Below are positions 1-6,628 of a stretch of DNA of 35,248 nt, piece by piece. The stretch spans positions 1 to 35,248 of the forward strand of contig CANQQB010000016.1 in NCBI GenBank assembly GCA_947625845.1. Direction: 5' to 3'. The notes beneath the pieces are model-generated. The model saw nothing but the letters and a program-made list of their open reading frames with translations, was not told where the DNA came from and made no database searches. Positions within the stretch are counted from its first letter, which is position 1; the number at the start of each line of letters is the position of its first letter. The position numbers and the translations under genes are program-made. The DNA comes from an uncultured Oscillospiraceae bacterium. Lineage in GTDB: Bacteria > Bacillota > Clostridia > Oscillospirales > Oscillospiraceae.

Positions 1-663
1 GAAGGCCATGGCGAAGTTCTCCGCGTTCAGCTGGCCGGAGACGGTCAGGTTGGTGGGCTTGCCGAAGAAGTCCTTGGAATAGTCCACGGAGCCGTCCTCG
101 TTCCTTGGCGGGTCGCTGATGTCCAACGTGGTGACCTGGAACATCTCCCCGGCGCCCTCGCAGTCGGAGCCGGTGATGATGGGGGTGTGCACGTAGACAA
201 AACCCCGGCCCTGGAAAAACTCATGCACCGCCTGTGCCGCCACGGACCGGACCCGAAACGCCGCGGAGAACAGGTTCGTCCGGGGACGCAGGTGCTGTAT
301 CGTCCGCAGATATTCCACCGTGTGGCGCTTTTTTTGCAGGGGATAGTCCGGCGCGGACACACCCTCCACCTGAATGGACGCCGCCTTGATCTCAAAGGGC
401 TGCTTGGCCTGTGGCGTGAGCACCAGCGTGCCCGTCACGATCAGGGCCGCGCCCACGTTGAGCTTGGCGATGGCGTCATAATTATCTAAATTGGCCCGCT
501 CGAACACGACCTGCACCCCCTTGAAGGAGCTGCCGTCGTTCAGGTCAATGAAGCCGAAATTTTTCTGGTCCCGGATGGTCCGCGCCCAGCCGCATACGGT
601 GAGGTTCTGCTCCGTATAGGCGGAAGGGTCACGCCATAGCTGGGAAATCTTGGTTCTGGTCAT
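1..663 (-). CDS. asnS: Asparaginyl-tRNA synthetase, N-terminal part (cut by window edge)
   Basis: This is the first 221 codons of a class IIb aminoacyl-tRNA synthetase, which charges tRNA-Asn with asparagine in the cytoplasm. The start ATG (663-661) has an AGGAGG ribosome binding site 9 bases upstream. Residues about 18-110 form the OB-fold anticodon-binding domain ([20 protein letters not shown], then GVQVVFE). The catalytic domain begins around residue 130 with [15 protein letters not shown], and the class II motif 1 region [19 protein letters not shown] follows. The insert after this motif, ending [16 protein letters not shown], favours AsnRS over AspRS, and the family is recognised from memory of these signatures. 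The gene runs off the left edge, so roughly the last half is unseen. It lies 58 bases downstream of the NlpC/P60 gene on the same strand and has its own promoter. Confidence 0.93.
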   Translation of the reverse strand, partial: MTRTKISQLWRDPSAYTEQNLTVCGWARTIRDQKNFGFIDLNDGSSFKGVQVVFERANLDNYDAIAKLNVGAALIVTGTLVLTPQAKQPFEIKAASIQVEGVSAPDYPLQKKRHTVEYLRTIQHLRPRTNLFSAAFRVRSVAAQAVHEFFQGRGFVYVHTPIITGSDCEGAGEMFQVTTLDISDPPRNEDGSVDYSKDFFGKPTNLTVSGQLNAENFAMAF

Positions 664-696
664 GGTCTGCTGCCTCCTGTGGTTCAATATGCAGCC

Positions 697-725
697 ATTA
701 TATACGCAAGCTTTTGATTTTTCAA
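697..725 (-). promoter_or_regulatory. Sigma-A promoter of asnS
   Basis: Read on the minus strand, TTGAAA (725-720), a 17-base spacer and a perfect TATAAT (702-697) lie about 33 bases before the asnS start. The -35 box overlaps the stop codon region of the upstream gene, so asnS can be transcribed independently. No T-box leader fits in the short gap. Confidence 0.75.
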
Positions 726-1498
726 TATTGGATATACGGGCACTGGAGCCAGTGGGTCCAGGGCCGGTCCGCCACGCGGGTCTTGACAACGCCGCCGGCG
801 TGGGAGATGGCCTCAATGGCCCAGCCGTCGCCGATGTACACACCGATATGGCCCTTGGTGGAGTAGACAAGCAGACCCGGCTTGTCCGGCATGGTGTCAA
901 TGGGACCCTTGTCGGGAGCGGCGTCATAAAAGCCGTCGGTGCCCATGTCCCGCATGTCGCCGTAGCCGTAGGATATGACGCCCTCGTCCGGGTCATACCA
1001 ACCGTAGCTCTTGATGAGCCCGGCGCAATCCACCACCCGGCGGCCCATCCACTTCTCCCGGATGATGGGCTCGTATTCCTCCACGTCCTCGCCGTACTGG
1101 TCCAGCTTGAACTGCAAAAGGTCCTCGGTCAGCACGTCGCCGAACGTGCCCCATACGTAGCCCCACTGGTTCTCCCAGGCCATCTGTACCCAGGCCACCA
1201 GGTCCGCGGCGTTTTTTGTTTCCGGGTCCTTCAGACAGCCGGCGTCGATGGTGTTGCTCTCGGACGGGCCGTATTCCACGTGCACGTATTCACCCTCCCG
1301 CCACTCGAACATATCCGGCGGGATGGGCGAGGGTGAGGGCTCGGCGGAGGGCGCGTCCGTCGGCGGGGGGGTGGCCTCCGCCGTCTGCTTCGACCGGCCG
1401 GCGCGCCACAGCAGCACCGTCACCAGCGCCAGTATCAGCAGACACAGCGCGCAAAGCACCGCCTTGAACCTGCCGGGGATATTTGTCGTCTTTTTCAT
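722..1498 (-). CDS. Membrane-anchored NlpC/P60-like cell wall hydrolase
   Basis: The protein has 258 residues. The start at 1498 is preferred because AAAGGAG lies just upstream; an in-frame ATG at 1537 lacks such a site. Residues about 10-32 are a hydrophobic signal anchor ([20 protein letters not shown]), followed by a Pro/Ser/Thr-rich linker to about residue 65 that probably spans the wall. The C-terminal half carries the NlpC/P60 signature: the presumed nucleophile Cys in [11 protein letters not shown], and the presumed catalytic His in [15 protein letters not shown]. Family members cleave peptide bonds in peptidoglycan stems. The order (Cys, then GHIGVYIG) fits the papain-like fold. The third polar catalytic residue cannot be assigned by eye. 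The substrate and any role in sporulation or division are unknown. Confidence 0.82.
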   Translation of the reverse strand: MKKTTNIPGRFKAVLCALCLLILALVTVLLWRAGRSKQTAEATPPPTDAPSAEPSPSPIPPDMFEWREGEYVHVEYGPSESNTIDAGCLKDPETKNAADLVAWVQMAWENQWGYVWGTFGDVLTEDLLQFKLDQYGEDVEEYEPIIREKWMGRRVVDCAGLIKSYGWYDPDEGVISYGYGDMRDMGTDGFYDAAPDKGPIDTMPDKPGLLVYSTKGHIGVYIGDGWAIEAISHAGGVVKTRVADRPWTHWLQCPYIQY

Positions 1499-1532
1499 GC
1501 AAAGCGCTCCTTTGTCGTCTCGGTCTGCTGGT

Positions 1533-1541
1533 ATCATAACA
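1533..1541 (-). promoter_or_regulatory. Possible extended -10 promoter of the NlpC/P60 gene
   Basis: On the minus strand TGT directly precedes TATGAT (1538-1533), an extended -10 element about 35 bases before the start codon. No good -35 box stands at the right distance, so this is tentative. Confidence 0.35.
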
Positions 1542-1637
1542 CGAAACGAGCCGTTTGTGGAGAAGAAAACGGCGGCATTGTTTTAAGATTTTCTTAATTC
1601 GTTCCCTTTCGCAATACTTGCCAATTTTCGGCGGTTT

Positions 1638-1666
1638 GTATAGGTTTGGGACTTTTGCGGATAATA
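1638..1666 (+). promoter_or_regulatory. Candidate sigma-G promoter of spoVT
   Basis: GTATA (1638-1642) matches the forespore sigma-F/sigma-G -35 pattern GHATR. After a 17-base spacer, GATAATA (1660-1666) matches six of seven positions of the sigma-G -10 pattern CATWHTA. It lies about 43 bases before the spoVT start. In Bacillus subtilis spoVT is under sigma-G, so site and gene identity agree. A sigma-A reading is weaker because the -35 box is poor. Confidence 0.5.
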
Positions 1667-1708
1667 AATCCTGTCCGACAAAAAGATGACAGGAGGATAA
1701 AGATAAAG

Positions 1709-2251
1709 ATGAAAGCAACAGGGATCGTGCGGCGCATCGACGACCTTGGCCGGGTGGTCATTCCCAAGGAGATCCGCCGCACCATGCGCATCCGCGAGGG
1801 AGACCCGCTGGAGATCTATACGGAGAAGGACGGGGAGGTAATTTTTAAGAAATACTCCCCCATGGGCGAGATGAGCGCCTTTGCCGAGCAGATATGCGAG
1901 TCCATGCACAAGACGGCGGAATACGCCGCCGCCGTGTGCGACAGGGACAGCGTGATCGCCGCCGCCGGCCAGGGCCGCAAGGAGATACTGGACCGGCATA
2001 TCAGTCCCGCGCTGGAGGAGATCATGGAGGGCCGCAAGGCCTACCGGGCCGATCCCGGCGGGCGGAAGGTGCCCGTCACGGACGCGGAGAACTCCCCCGC
2101 GGCGGCCGTGGCCGTGCCCATCCTCTCCGAGGGGGATGTGCTGGGCTGCGTGGTGTTTCTGGAGCGGGGCGACGGCGTGCGCGCCGGGGACGTGGAACTG
2201 AAGCTGGCCACCACCGTCAGCGGCTTTCTCGGCAAACAGATGGAAAGTTGA
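1709..2251 (+). CDS. spoVT: Stage V sporulation regulator SpoVT (AbrB-type DNA-binding plus GAF-like domain)
   Basis: The protein has 180 residues, matching the usual SpoVT length of about 178. The start at 1709 follows AGGAGG at 1691-1696 and gives the characteristic N-terminus MKATGIVRRIDDLGRVVIPK. Residues 1-50 are the swapped-hairpin AbrB/SpoVT DNA-binding domain with the VIPKEIRR strand. Residues about 55-178 form the GAF-like regulatory domain, ending in VAVPILSEGDVLGCVVFLE and a helical tail. SpoVT modulates forespore gene expression late in sporulation and affects germination. The gene stands alone: a candidate sigma-G promoter lies upstream and a hairpin terminator follows the stop codon. 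Nothing looks damaged, and this is the clearest sign that the organism comes from a spore-forming lineage. Confidence 0.93.
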   Translation: MKATGIVRRIDDLGRVVIPKEIRRTMRIREGDPLEIYTEKDGEVIFKKYSPMGEMSAFAEQICESMHKTAEYAAAVCDRDSVIAAAGQGRKEILDRHISPALEEIMEGRKAYRADPGGRKVPVTDAENSPAAAVAVPILSEGDVLGCVVFLERGDGVRAGDVELKLATTVSGFLGKQMES

Positions 2252-2255
2252 AAAT

Positions 2256-2290
2256 GTGCCTGCCGGAATCGCGGCAGGCACTTACTGTTT
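2256..2290 (+). terminator. Intrinsic terminator after spoVT
   Basis: Perfect 10-bp arms GTGCCTGCCG (2256-2265) and CGGCAGGCAC (2272-2281) enclose a 6-base loop and are followed by a T-rich stretch. The hairpin starts 5 bases after the spoVT stop. The preceding bases and left arm match the terminator at 4495. Confidence 0.75.
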
Positions 2291-2296
2291 TGAACG

Positions 2297-2350
2297 CCTC
2301 CCCTGTGCAAGGGGAGGGGGACCGCGCGAAGCGCGGTGGAAGGGTTGTCT
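2297..2350 (-). repeat. Intergenic palindromic repeat, inverted copy
   Basis: Two adjacent hairpins are visible: CTCCCC...GGGGAG with loop TGTGCAA, and ACCGCGC...GCGCGGT with loop GAA. They are followed by the flank GGAAGGGTTGTC, whose complement is the GACAACCCT-type flank of the direct copies downstream. This copy therefore faces the opposite way to those at 2366-2494. Confidence 0.7.
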
Positions 2351-2365
2351 GTTATCCGACGTTAC

Positions 2366-2416
2366 AATCCCCCAGTCATGCTGACGCATGACAGCCCCCT
2401 TTCACAAGGGGGCCTT
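2366..2416 (+). repeat. Intergenic palindromic repeat, direct copy 1
   Basis: Hairpin GTCATGC/GCATGAC (2375-2381 and 2386-2392) is followed at once by a second hairpin, GCCCCCTT/AAGGGGGC, ending in CCTT. The same two-hairpin layout recurs at 2441, 14656, 14721 and 14796. Confidence 0.8.
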
Positions 2417-2440
2417 TTGATAAGGAAGAGATTTAAATTG

Positions 2441-2494
2441 ACAACCCTCCAGTCACGCTGACGCATGACAGCCCCCCTTACACAGGGGGGCCTT
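2441..2494 (+). repeat. Intergenic palindromic repeat, direct copy 2
   Basis: ACAACCCTCCAGTCACGC opens the unit. The first hairpin (GTCACGC/GCATGAC) uses one wobble pair, and the second is CCCCCC/GGGGGG with loop TTACACA, ending in CCTT. It is joined to copy 1 by an AT-rich linker (2420-2439) that also joins copies at 14776-14795. It lies between the convergent spoVT and MATE genes. Confidence 0.8.
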
Positions 2495-2521
2495 CCATAA
2501 TGTGCGGCTGCGCCGCATTTC

Positions 2522-3859
2522 CTATTTGATCTGCCATCCTCTTCCGAACACGGCGGCGTAGAGGGCCAGGGCCAGGATGGCGCTGAGAAGGTCGGCCACG
2601 GCCTGCGCGGCCAGTACGCCGTCATAGCCCGCCAGCGCGGCGGCGAGGGCCAGCACGGCCAGGAACACAGCCCCCTGACGGCTCACGGACAGCGCCAGCG
2701 CCGGAAGGGCTTTGCCCGTGGCCTGGAACAGGCAGGTGAACAGCAGCACCACCGCCGCGAATACGTTCCCCGCCGCCTGCCAGCGGAGCATGACGGAGCC
2801 GTCCGCGACGATGCTTGCCTCGTCGATGAAAAACCGCATGAATCCCGGCGCGGCCAGCATCAGCACGGCGCTGAGGCATGCCGCCACTGCGCACAGAAAC
2901 CGCAGACAGAAGCCTGTGAGTTTCTGAAGCCGCGGCCGGTCGTCCGCGCCGTAAAGATACCCGAACAGGGGCACGCCGCCGAAGGAGAAGCCGACCAATA
3001 TGAGCTGGCCGATCATGTTGATGCGCAGCGCGATGCCCATGGCGGCCACCTTGGCGCTGCCGTAGGCCGCCAGGTACTTATTCATGACCACCAGACACAG
3101 GCTGGAGGCCAGGTTGGTGATCGCCGCTGTCAGGCCTACGGCCAAAATTTGCCGCAGCTCGTCCCGGTCCACGCGGGCCTTTTTGGGGGAGACGGACAGG
3201 TACCGGCTCCTGCGCCGCAGGACGATGAGCAGCACGGTGTCGCTGAACAGGTACCCCAGCACCGTGGCGATGGCCGCGCCACGTGCTCCCCAGCCGAGAG
3301 ACGAGATCATGATGGGGTCCAGGATGATGTTCAGCACGGTCCCGCCGATGGTGCCGGCCACGGCGATGGAGGCCAGACCCTCGCAGCGCAGCAGGTTGGA
3401 GTGGATGAAGCTCAGAAGCACGATGGGCGCGCAGCCGGCCAGGACGGTGAAGTACTCCCATGCGTAGGGCAGCGTATCCGCGTCCGCGCCGATGAGGGCC
3501 AGCAGGGGACCGCGGAACGCAAGCGACAGCGCCGCGAGCACCACGCCGGTGGCGATGGCCAGGTAAAAGCAGAAGGAGCTGACCCGGCGGATGCCGTCCC
3601 GGTCATCCTTGCCCAGCATGCGGGAGATGAGGGAGCTGCCGCCCTGGCCGTAGATGTTGCCAAAGGCCATCAGGGCCGTGAACACCGGGCTGCACAGGCT
3701 CACCCCCGCTACCAGGTCCGTCACGCCGGTGCGGGCGATGAAATACGTGTCCGCCAGGTTGTACACCAGCGTCACCATCATGTTCAGTACCACCGGCAAC
3801 GCCAGCTTGAAATACGTCCGGGGCAGATGGTCCAGGTCGAAAACAGTCTCCCGCTCCAT
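2522..3859 (-). CDS. MATE family multidrug/Na+ antiporter
   Basis: This integral membrane protein has 445 residues, the usual MATE length, with about twelve hydrophobic segments in two related halves. It should export cationic drugs or metabolites in exchange for Na+ or H+. Family signatures near the N-terminus include LPVVLNMMVTLVYNLADTYF and GNIYGQGGSSLISRMLGKDD; the second half repeats the pattern with AAYGSAKVAAMGIALRINMI and GFSFGGVPLFGYLYGA. It most resembles the MepA/NorM-like bacterial branch; the substrate cannot be predicted. The start at 3859 has GGAGGA upstream. A good sigma-A promoter precedes it, so it is transcribed alone. A short TGCGGC/GCCGCA hairpin (2503-2517) just after the stop codon may end the transcript. 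No adjacent drug-responsive regulator is on the same strand; the nearest regulator is the XRE gene at 4245. Confidence 0.92.
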   Translation of the reverse strand: MERETVFDLDHLPRTYFKLALPVVLNMMVTLVYNLADTYFIARTGVTDLVAGVSLCSPVFTALMAFGNIYGQGGSSLISRMLGKDDRDGIRRVSSFCFYLAIATGVVLAALSLAFRGPLLALIGADADTLPYAWEYFTVLAGCAPIVLLSFIHSNLLRCEGLASIAVAGTIGGTVLNIILDPIMISSLGWGARGAAIATVLGYLFSDTVLLIVLRRRSRYLSVSPKKARVDRDELRQILAVGLTAAITNLASSLCLVVMNKYLAAYGSAKVAAMGIALRINMIGQLILVGFSFGGVPLFGYLYGADDRPRLQKLTGFCLRFLCAVAACLSAVLMLAAPGFMRFFIDEASIVADGSVMLRWQAAGNVFAAVVLLFTCLFQATGKALPALALSVSRQGAVFLAVLALAAALAGYDGVLAAQAVADLLSAILALALYAAVFGRGWQIK

Positions 3860-3894
3860 AAGATGTCCTCCTTCAAACGCGCGGTAACATTAGC

Positions 3895-3923
3895 ATCATA
3901 GAGATATGGACCGTGTTTGTCAA
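3895..3923 (-). promoter_or_regulatory. Sigma-A promoter of the MATE gene
   Basis: On the minus strand a perfect TTGACA (3923-3918), a 17-base spacer and TATGAT (3900-3895) end 35 bases before the start codon. This is one of the best promoter matches in the window. Confidence 0.82.
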
Positions 3924-3937
3924 GCCGTCGTATAAGA

Positions 3938-3973
3938 AGGAAAAGAAGCGGTCAGCAGGCCGCTTCTTTTCCT
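3938..3973 (-). terminator. Terminator between the 55-residue gene and MATE
   Basis: Perfect 14-bp arms (AGGAAAAGAAGCGG at 3938-3951 and its complement at 3960-3973) enclose an 8-base loop. On the minus strand the right arm ends in a pyrimidine-rich run. The stem begins inside the TAG stop codon of the small gene, separating that gene from the MATE promoter just downstream. Confidence 0.75.
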
Positions 3974-4139
3974 ATGTCTCGCCGGGGTCCGTCTGGGCTA
4001 TATACAGTTCCTCCGCCTGATACAGCGCCGTCTGCAAAAGGAGCCGTCCCTCGGCGTTCTCCGCTGTGTCCGGCAGCGCGTCCAGCGCCTCCGACGCCGC
4101 CGCGCAAAGGATCGCGTACAGCTTTTCGTAATGGACCAT
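3972..4139 (-). CDS. Small conserved-looking protein, 55 residues, function unknown
   Basis: The protein reads MVHYEKLYAILCAAASEALD and continues through LLLQTALYQAEELYI to a short acidic tail. It looks like an all-helical cytosolic protein. I chose the ATG at 4139 because GGGGAGGTGA stands 6 bases upstream and the promoter places the transcript start downstream of the longer alternative start (4205). Small proteins of this look (an EKLY start and a QxALxxAEE end) seem common beside XRE regulators in Clostridia, but I cannot name a function. It diverges from the XRE gene at 4245 with a shared operator region. It could be a partner or accessory of that regulator; there is no sequence evidence that it is a toxin. 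Confidence 0.7.
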   Translation of the reverse strand: MVHYEKLYAILCAAASEALDALPDTAENAEGRLLLQTALYQAEELYIAQTDPGET

Positions 4140-4166
4140 ATGCTTCACCTCCCCTAAATTTGTCGT

Positions 4167-4201
4167 TGCCAAATTTATTATATTTGGCATTACCAAATAT
4201 A
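4167..4201. promoter_or_regulatory. Overlapping palindromic operator between divergent genes
   Basis: Three half-sites of the form CCAAAT/ATTTGG form two overlapping palindromes. The first has arms TGCCAAAT (4167-4174) and ATTTGGCA (4182-4189) with a 7-base spacer. The second has perfect 9-bp arms TATATTTGG (4179-4187) and CCAAATATA (4193-4201) with a 5-base spacer. They cover the -10 and spacer of the small gene's promoter, and the XRE protein encoded next door is the obvious candidate ligand. Confidence 0.65.
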
Positions 4202-4205
4202 TCAA
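4177..4205 (-). promoter_or_regulatory. Promoter of the 55-residue gene, buried in the operator
   Basis: On the minus strand TTGATA (4205-4200), a 17-base spacer and a perfect TATAAT (4182-4177) precede the start codon by 37 bases. The operator arms overlap both boxes, so repressor binding would block polymerase directly. Confidence 0.75.
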
Positions 4206-4244
4206 CCCCCTGTTGCCATATAATTTAAAAAAGTGGGGGTGATG

Positions 4245-4493
4245 ATGTTGAAAACGCGAAAACTGGCGCTTGGGAACAAAAACATCATCGGCGCCCGCGT
4301 GACCCAGGCGAGACTGGCCTTGGGAATGAAGCAGGTGGAGCTTTTGGCGAAGCTCCAGACGGCGGGCGTGGATATGAGCGTGCCGGCCCTGTCTCTGTTG
4401 GAGGGGCAGAAGCGTCCGGTCTATGATATGGAATTGAATGCGTTAGCCGATATCCTGCATGTGTCCTCGGACTGGCTGTTGGGCCGGGAATAA
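4245..4493 (+). CDS. XRE-family helix-turn-helix regulator
   Basis: This cytosolic DNA-binding protein has about 82 residues, almost entirely one Cro/C1-type HTH domain. Seen in order: IIGARVTQARLALGMKQVEL (helices 1-2), LAKLQTAGVDMSVPALSLLE (recognition region), EGQKRPVYDMELNALADIL and a closing SSDWLLG. The exact start is uncertain. GTG 4233, ATG 4242, ATG 4245 and TTG 4248 are all in frame behind GGGGGTG; ATG 4245 gives the most reasonable spacing. A TATAAT at 4219-4224 has no good -35 box, and it would give a very short leader. The gene is divergent from the 55-residue gene and probably controls both through the CCAAAT palindromes. A T-rich hairpin terminator follows directly, so it is monocistronic. 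Confidence 0.85.
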   Translation: MLKTRKLALGNKNIIGARVTQARLALGMKQVELLAKLQTAGVDMSVPALSLLEGQKRPVYDMELNALADILHVSSDWLLGRE

Positions 4494-4494
4494 C

Positions 4495-4531
4495 AAAATG
4501 TGCCTGCCGGCGGGGCAGGCATTTTCATTTT
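4495..4531 (+). terminator. Intrinsic terminator after the XRE gene
   Basis: Arms TGCCTGCC (4501-4508) and GGCAGGCA (4514-4521) are followed by TTTTCATTTT. The first 16 bases of the unit, AAAATGTGCCTGCCGG, are identical to those at 2251-2266 after spoVT. Confidence 0.8.
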
Positions 4532-4575
4532 AATGTAAGTTTAATCAAGAGATACTTTTCCTTTTTCCGTTCATG

Positions 4576-4584
4576 TGGTAAAAT
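4576..4584 (+). promoter_or_regulatory. Extended -10 promoter of the XpaC-like gene
   Basis: TGG directly followed by TAAAAT (4579-4584) resembles an extended -10 element. The -35 region is pyrimidine-rich and poor. The expected transcript start falls within about 4 bases of the ATG at 4594. Confidence 0.4.
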
Positions 4585-4593
4585 ATCGTCACT

Positions 4594-5796
4594 ATGAGTG
4601 ATTATAATTATGGCTTTAATAACTCCCCCGGGCCGGGTCCCGGCGCACCGGGGCCGAGGCCGCCGCGAGGCGGCTCCGACTGGGAGGCGGTCAGCTGGGT
4701 GCTGGGCGTGGCGCTCATCTTCGCCACGGGGCCGCTGGGACTGTTTTTGACATTTGCCCACGCGGCGGGGCATGACCTGATCGGGAACGTCTTGCAGGGC
4801 ATCTTCGGCTCCCGGAGGAAGACGGCACGGCCGACGGCCTCCGCCTCCAGGCCCGGCGCGCATGGGAACGCAGGGCAGGAAGAGGGACGGTTCCAGGGCG
4901 TGCGCCGCGCGGACGCAGGGGCCAAGGCCAAGACCGTGTTCGGCTGGATACTGGCGGCCTTCGGCCTGTTCATGACCATGGGGTCCATCTTCGACGGCGT
5001 GGGGCTGTGGAAGATCATCAGCGCTGTGGCCATCGCGCTGGGCGGCGGCGCGCTGGTCTGGTCCGGGTTCATGGGCCGGAAAAAAGAGGCCAAATTCCGC
5101 CAGTGCATCTCCATCACCGGCCAGCAGGGCGTGGTTGACATCAGGAAGCTGGCCAGGACCATGGGCGTGAAGCCGGCCGAGGCGGACAGGCTGCTCACGG
5201 AGATGGTGGACCGGGGCTATTACGGCGAGCGGGCATACATCGACCATGAGCGGCAGCTTCTGGTCATCGACGTGGAGGACATGCGGGACGTGTACCGCCG
5301 GGAGGACGAGCAGCGGGCCAAACAGCAGGCCGACGAGAAGGCGCAGGAAAAGGATAAAATGAGCGAGTACGAGCGGTATGTGGAGCGCATACGCCAGGCG
5401 GACGTGGACATCGAGGACGAGGCCATGAGCGAGAAGATACGGCGCATGCAGAGCCTGACCGCCGCCATCTTCGCCGAGGTGGAGGCGCACCCGGAAAAAC
5501 GGCCTCAGATCGACCGGTTCATGAACTATTACCTGCCCACCACTTTGAAACTGCTGGAGTCCTACGCCCGCATCGAGGCGCAGGGGGTCAGCGGGGAGAA
5601 TATGGCCAAGGCCAAGGCGGATATCGAGGGCATCGCGGACACGCTGGTGGCCGGGTACGAAAAGCAGCTGGACAAGCTGTATCGGGCGGAGGCCATGGAT
5701 ATCGCCGGGGACGTGGGCGTGATCGAGAACATGCTCCGGCGGGACGGCCTGGCCGATCAGGACGACTTTGGACAAACTGTCGCAGGAGGACATTGA
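4594..5796 (+). CDS. XpaC-like membrane protein (5-bromo-4-chloroindolyl phosphate hydrolysis family)
   Basis: The protein has 400 residues. Residues 1-27 are a disordered Gly/Pro-rich leader (NNSPGPGPGAPGPRPP). Hydrophobic segments follow at about 32-55 and, as a hairpin, at about 113-155 (FGWILAAFGLFMTMGSIF and ISAVAIALGGGALVWSGF). Then come a small winged-helix-like stretch (VDIRKLARTMGVKPAEADRL), a charged coiled coil at about 240-265, and a C-terminal helical domain. FMNYYLPTTLKLLESYARIE and the ending DIAGDVGVIENMLRRDGL are typical of the XpaC family. The biochemical role of that family is unclear; in Bacillus xpaC sits with a TelA-type gene, absent here. No Shine-Dalgarno is visible before the start. 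The next gene begins one base after the stop, so they are cotranscribed. Confidence 0.75.
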   Translation: MSDYNYGFNNSPGPGPGAPGPRPPRGGSDWEAVSWVLGVALIFATGPLGLFLTFAHAAGHDLIGNVLQGIFGSRRKTARPTASASRPGAHGNAGQEEGRFQGVRRADAGAKAKTVFGWILAAFGLFMTMGSIFDGVGLWKIISAVAIALGGGALVWSGFMGRKKEAKFRQCISITGQQGVVDIRKLARTMGVKPAEADRLLTEMVDRGYYGERAYIDHERQLLVIDVEDMRDVYRREDEQRAKQQADEKAQEKDKMSEYERYVERIRQADVDIEDEAMSEKIRRMQSLTAAIFAEVEAHPEKRPQIDRFMNYYLPTTLKLLESYARIEAQGVSGENMAKAKADIEGIADTLVAGYEKQLDKLYRAEAMDIAGDVGVIENMLRRDGLADQDDFGQTVAGGH

Positions 5797-5797
5797 C

Positions 5798-6628
5798 GTG
5801 GAAAATTATTACGAAAAACTCATCCGCTGCCGGGACGCGGTCCGGGCAAAGACCGACTTCCAGCCCCGTATCGGCCTTATCTTGGGCTCCGGGCTGGGTC
5901 CCGTGGCCGAGACCATGGACATCCAGGCCGCCGTGGACTACAAGGACATACCGGGCTTTCCCGTGTCCACCGTGCCGGGCCACGCGGGCCGGTACCTGTT
6001 CGGGCACATCGGAGGCGTGCCGGTGGTGTGCATGCAGGGAAGGGTGCACTACTACGAGGGGTTCGACGTACACGATGTGGTGCTGCCCGTGCGGGTGATG
6101 GGCCTTTTAGGCATCAAGACCCTGTTTCTCACCAACGCCGCCGGTGGCCTGGACCCGAAGATGCAGACGCCCACGCTGATGGTCATACGGGACCAGATGA
6201 TGTTCAACTTTCCCAACCCGCTCATCGGGCCGAACCTGGACGAGCTGGGCCCCCGGTTCCCGGACATGAGCCAGATCTATGACCCGGCCCTGCGTAAGGT
6301 CCTGCACGACACGGCGGGGAAGCTGGGCCAGAAGCTGGAGGAGGGCGTGTACATCCAGCTCACCGGTCCCAGCTTTGAGACGCCTTTCGAGGTCCGCTAC
6401 TACGGCTCCATCGGCGGCGGCGCGGTGGGCATGTCCACCGCCTGCGAGGCCGTGGCCGCGAGGCACATGGGCCTGCGGGTGTGCGGCATAAGCTGCATCA
6501 CCAACAAGGGCGCGGGCTTGTCCGCACAGCCCCTGAGCCATCAGGAGGTCATCGAGGCGGGCCAGCAGATCGCGCAGCGCTTCTCCGCTCTGGTCACCGC
6601 CGCCATCCCGGCCATCGACAAAGCATGA
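5798..6628 (+). CDS. punA: Purine nucleoside phosphorylase (trimeric, inosine/guanosine type)
   Basis: The enzyme splits purine (deoxy)ribonucleosides with phosphate into base and pentose-1-phosphate in the cytosol. It has 276 residues, typical of trimeric PNPs. I chose GTG 5798 because AGGAGG (5784-5789) lies 8 bases upstream; an ATG at 5768 would extend into the previous gene. Visible motifs are the phosphate-binding GSGLG at 30-34, GHAGRYLFG, MQGRVHYYEGF, FLTNAAGGL, GPSFETPFEVR and ITNKGAG near the end. The Asn in ITNK is the residue that favours 6-oxopurines; MTA phosphorylases usually have Asp there, so this is probably not mtnP. It overlaps the isomerase gene downstream by four bases (ATGA), implying translational coupling. 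Confidence 0.93.
   Translation: MENYYEKLIRCRDAVRAKTDFQPRIGLILGSGLGPVAETMDIQAAVDYKDIPGFPVSTVPGHAGRYLFGHIGGVPVVCMQGRVHYYEGFDVHDVVLPVRVMGLLGIKTLFLTNAAGGLDPKMQTPTLMVIRDQMMFNFPNPLIGPNLDELGPRFPDMSQIYDPALRKVLHDTAGKLGQKLEEGVYIQLTGPSFETPFEVRYYGSIGGGAVGMSTACEAVAARHMGLRVCGISCITNKGAGLSAQPLSHQEVIEAGQQIAQRFSALVTAAIPAIDKA

Noticed and set aside
650-1336. Plus-strand open frame opposite the NlpC/P60 gene
   Set aside because: The composition is shadow-like with no domain, while the minus-strand frame has a signal anchor, a ribosome binding site and NlpC/P60 motifs.
2371-2494. Repeats considered as a CRISPR array
   Set aside because: Units are palindromic hairpins without unique spacers of constant length, they occur in both orientations, and no cas gene is nearby.
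3972-4493. The small gene and XRE gene as a toxin-antitoxin pair
   Set aside because: The genes are divergent, the 55-residue product has no toxin-family motif, and the XRE gene is monocistronic with its own terminator.
5798-6628. The nucleoside phosphorylase as MTA phosphorylase (mtnP)
   Set aside because: It has ITNK where MTA phosphorylases usually show a TDY-type sequence with Asp, so 6-oxopurine nucleosides are the likelier substrates.
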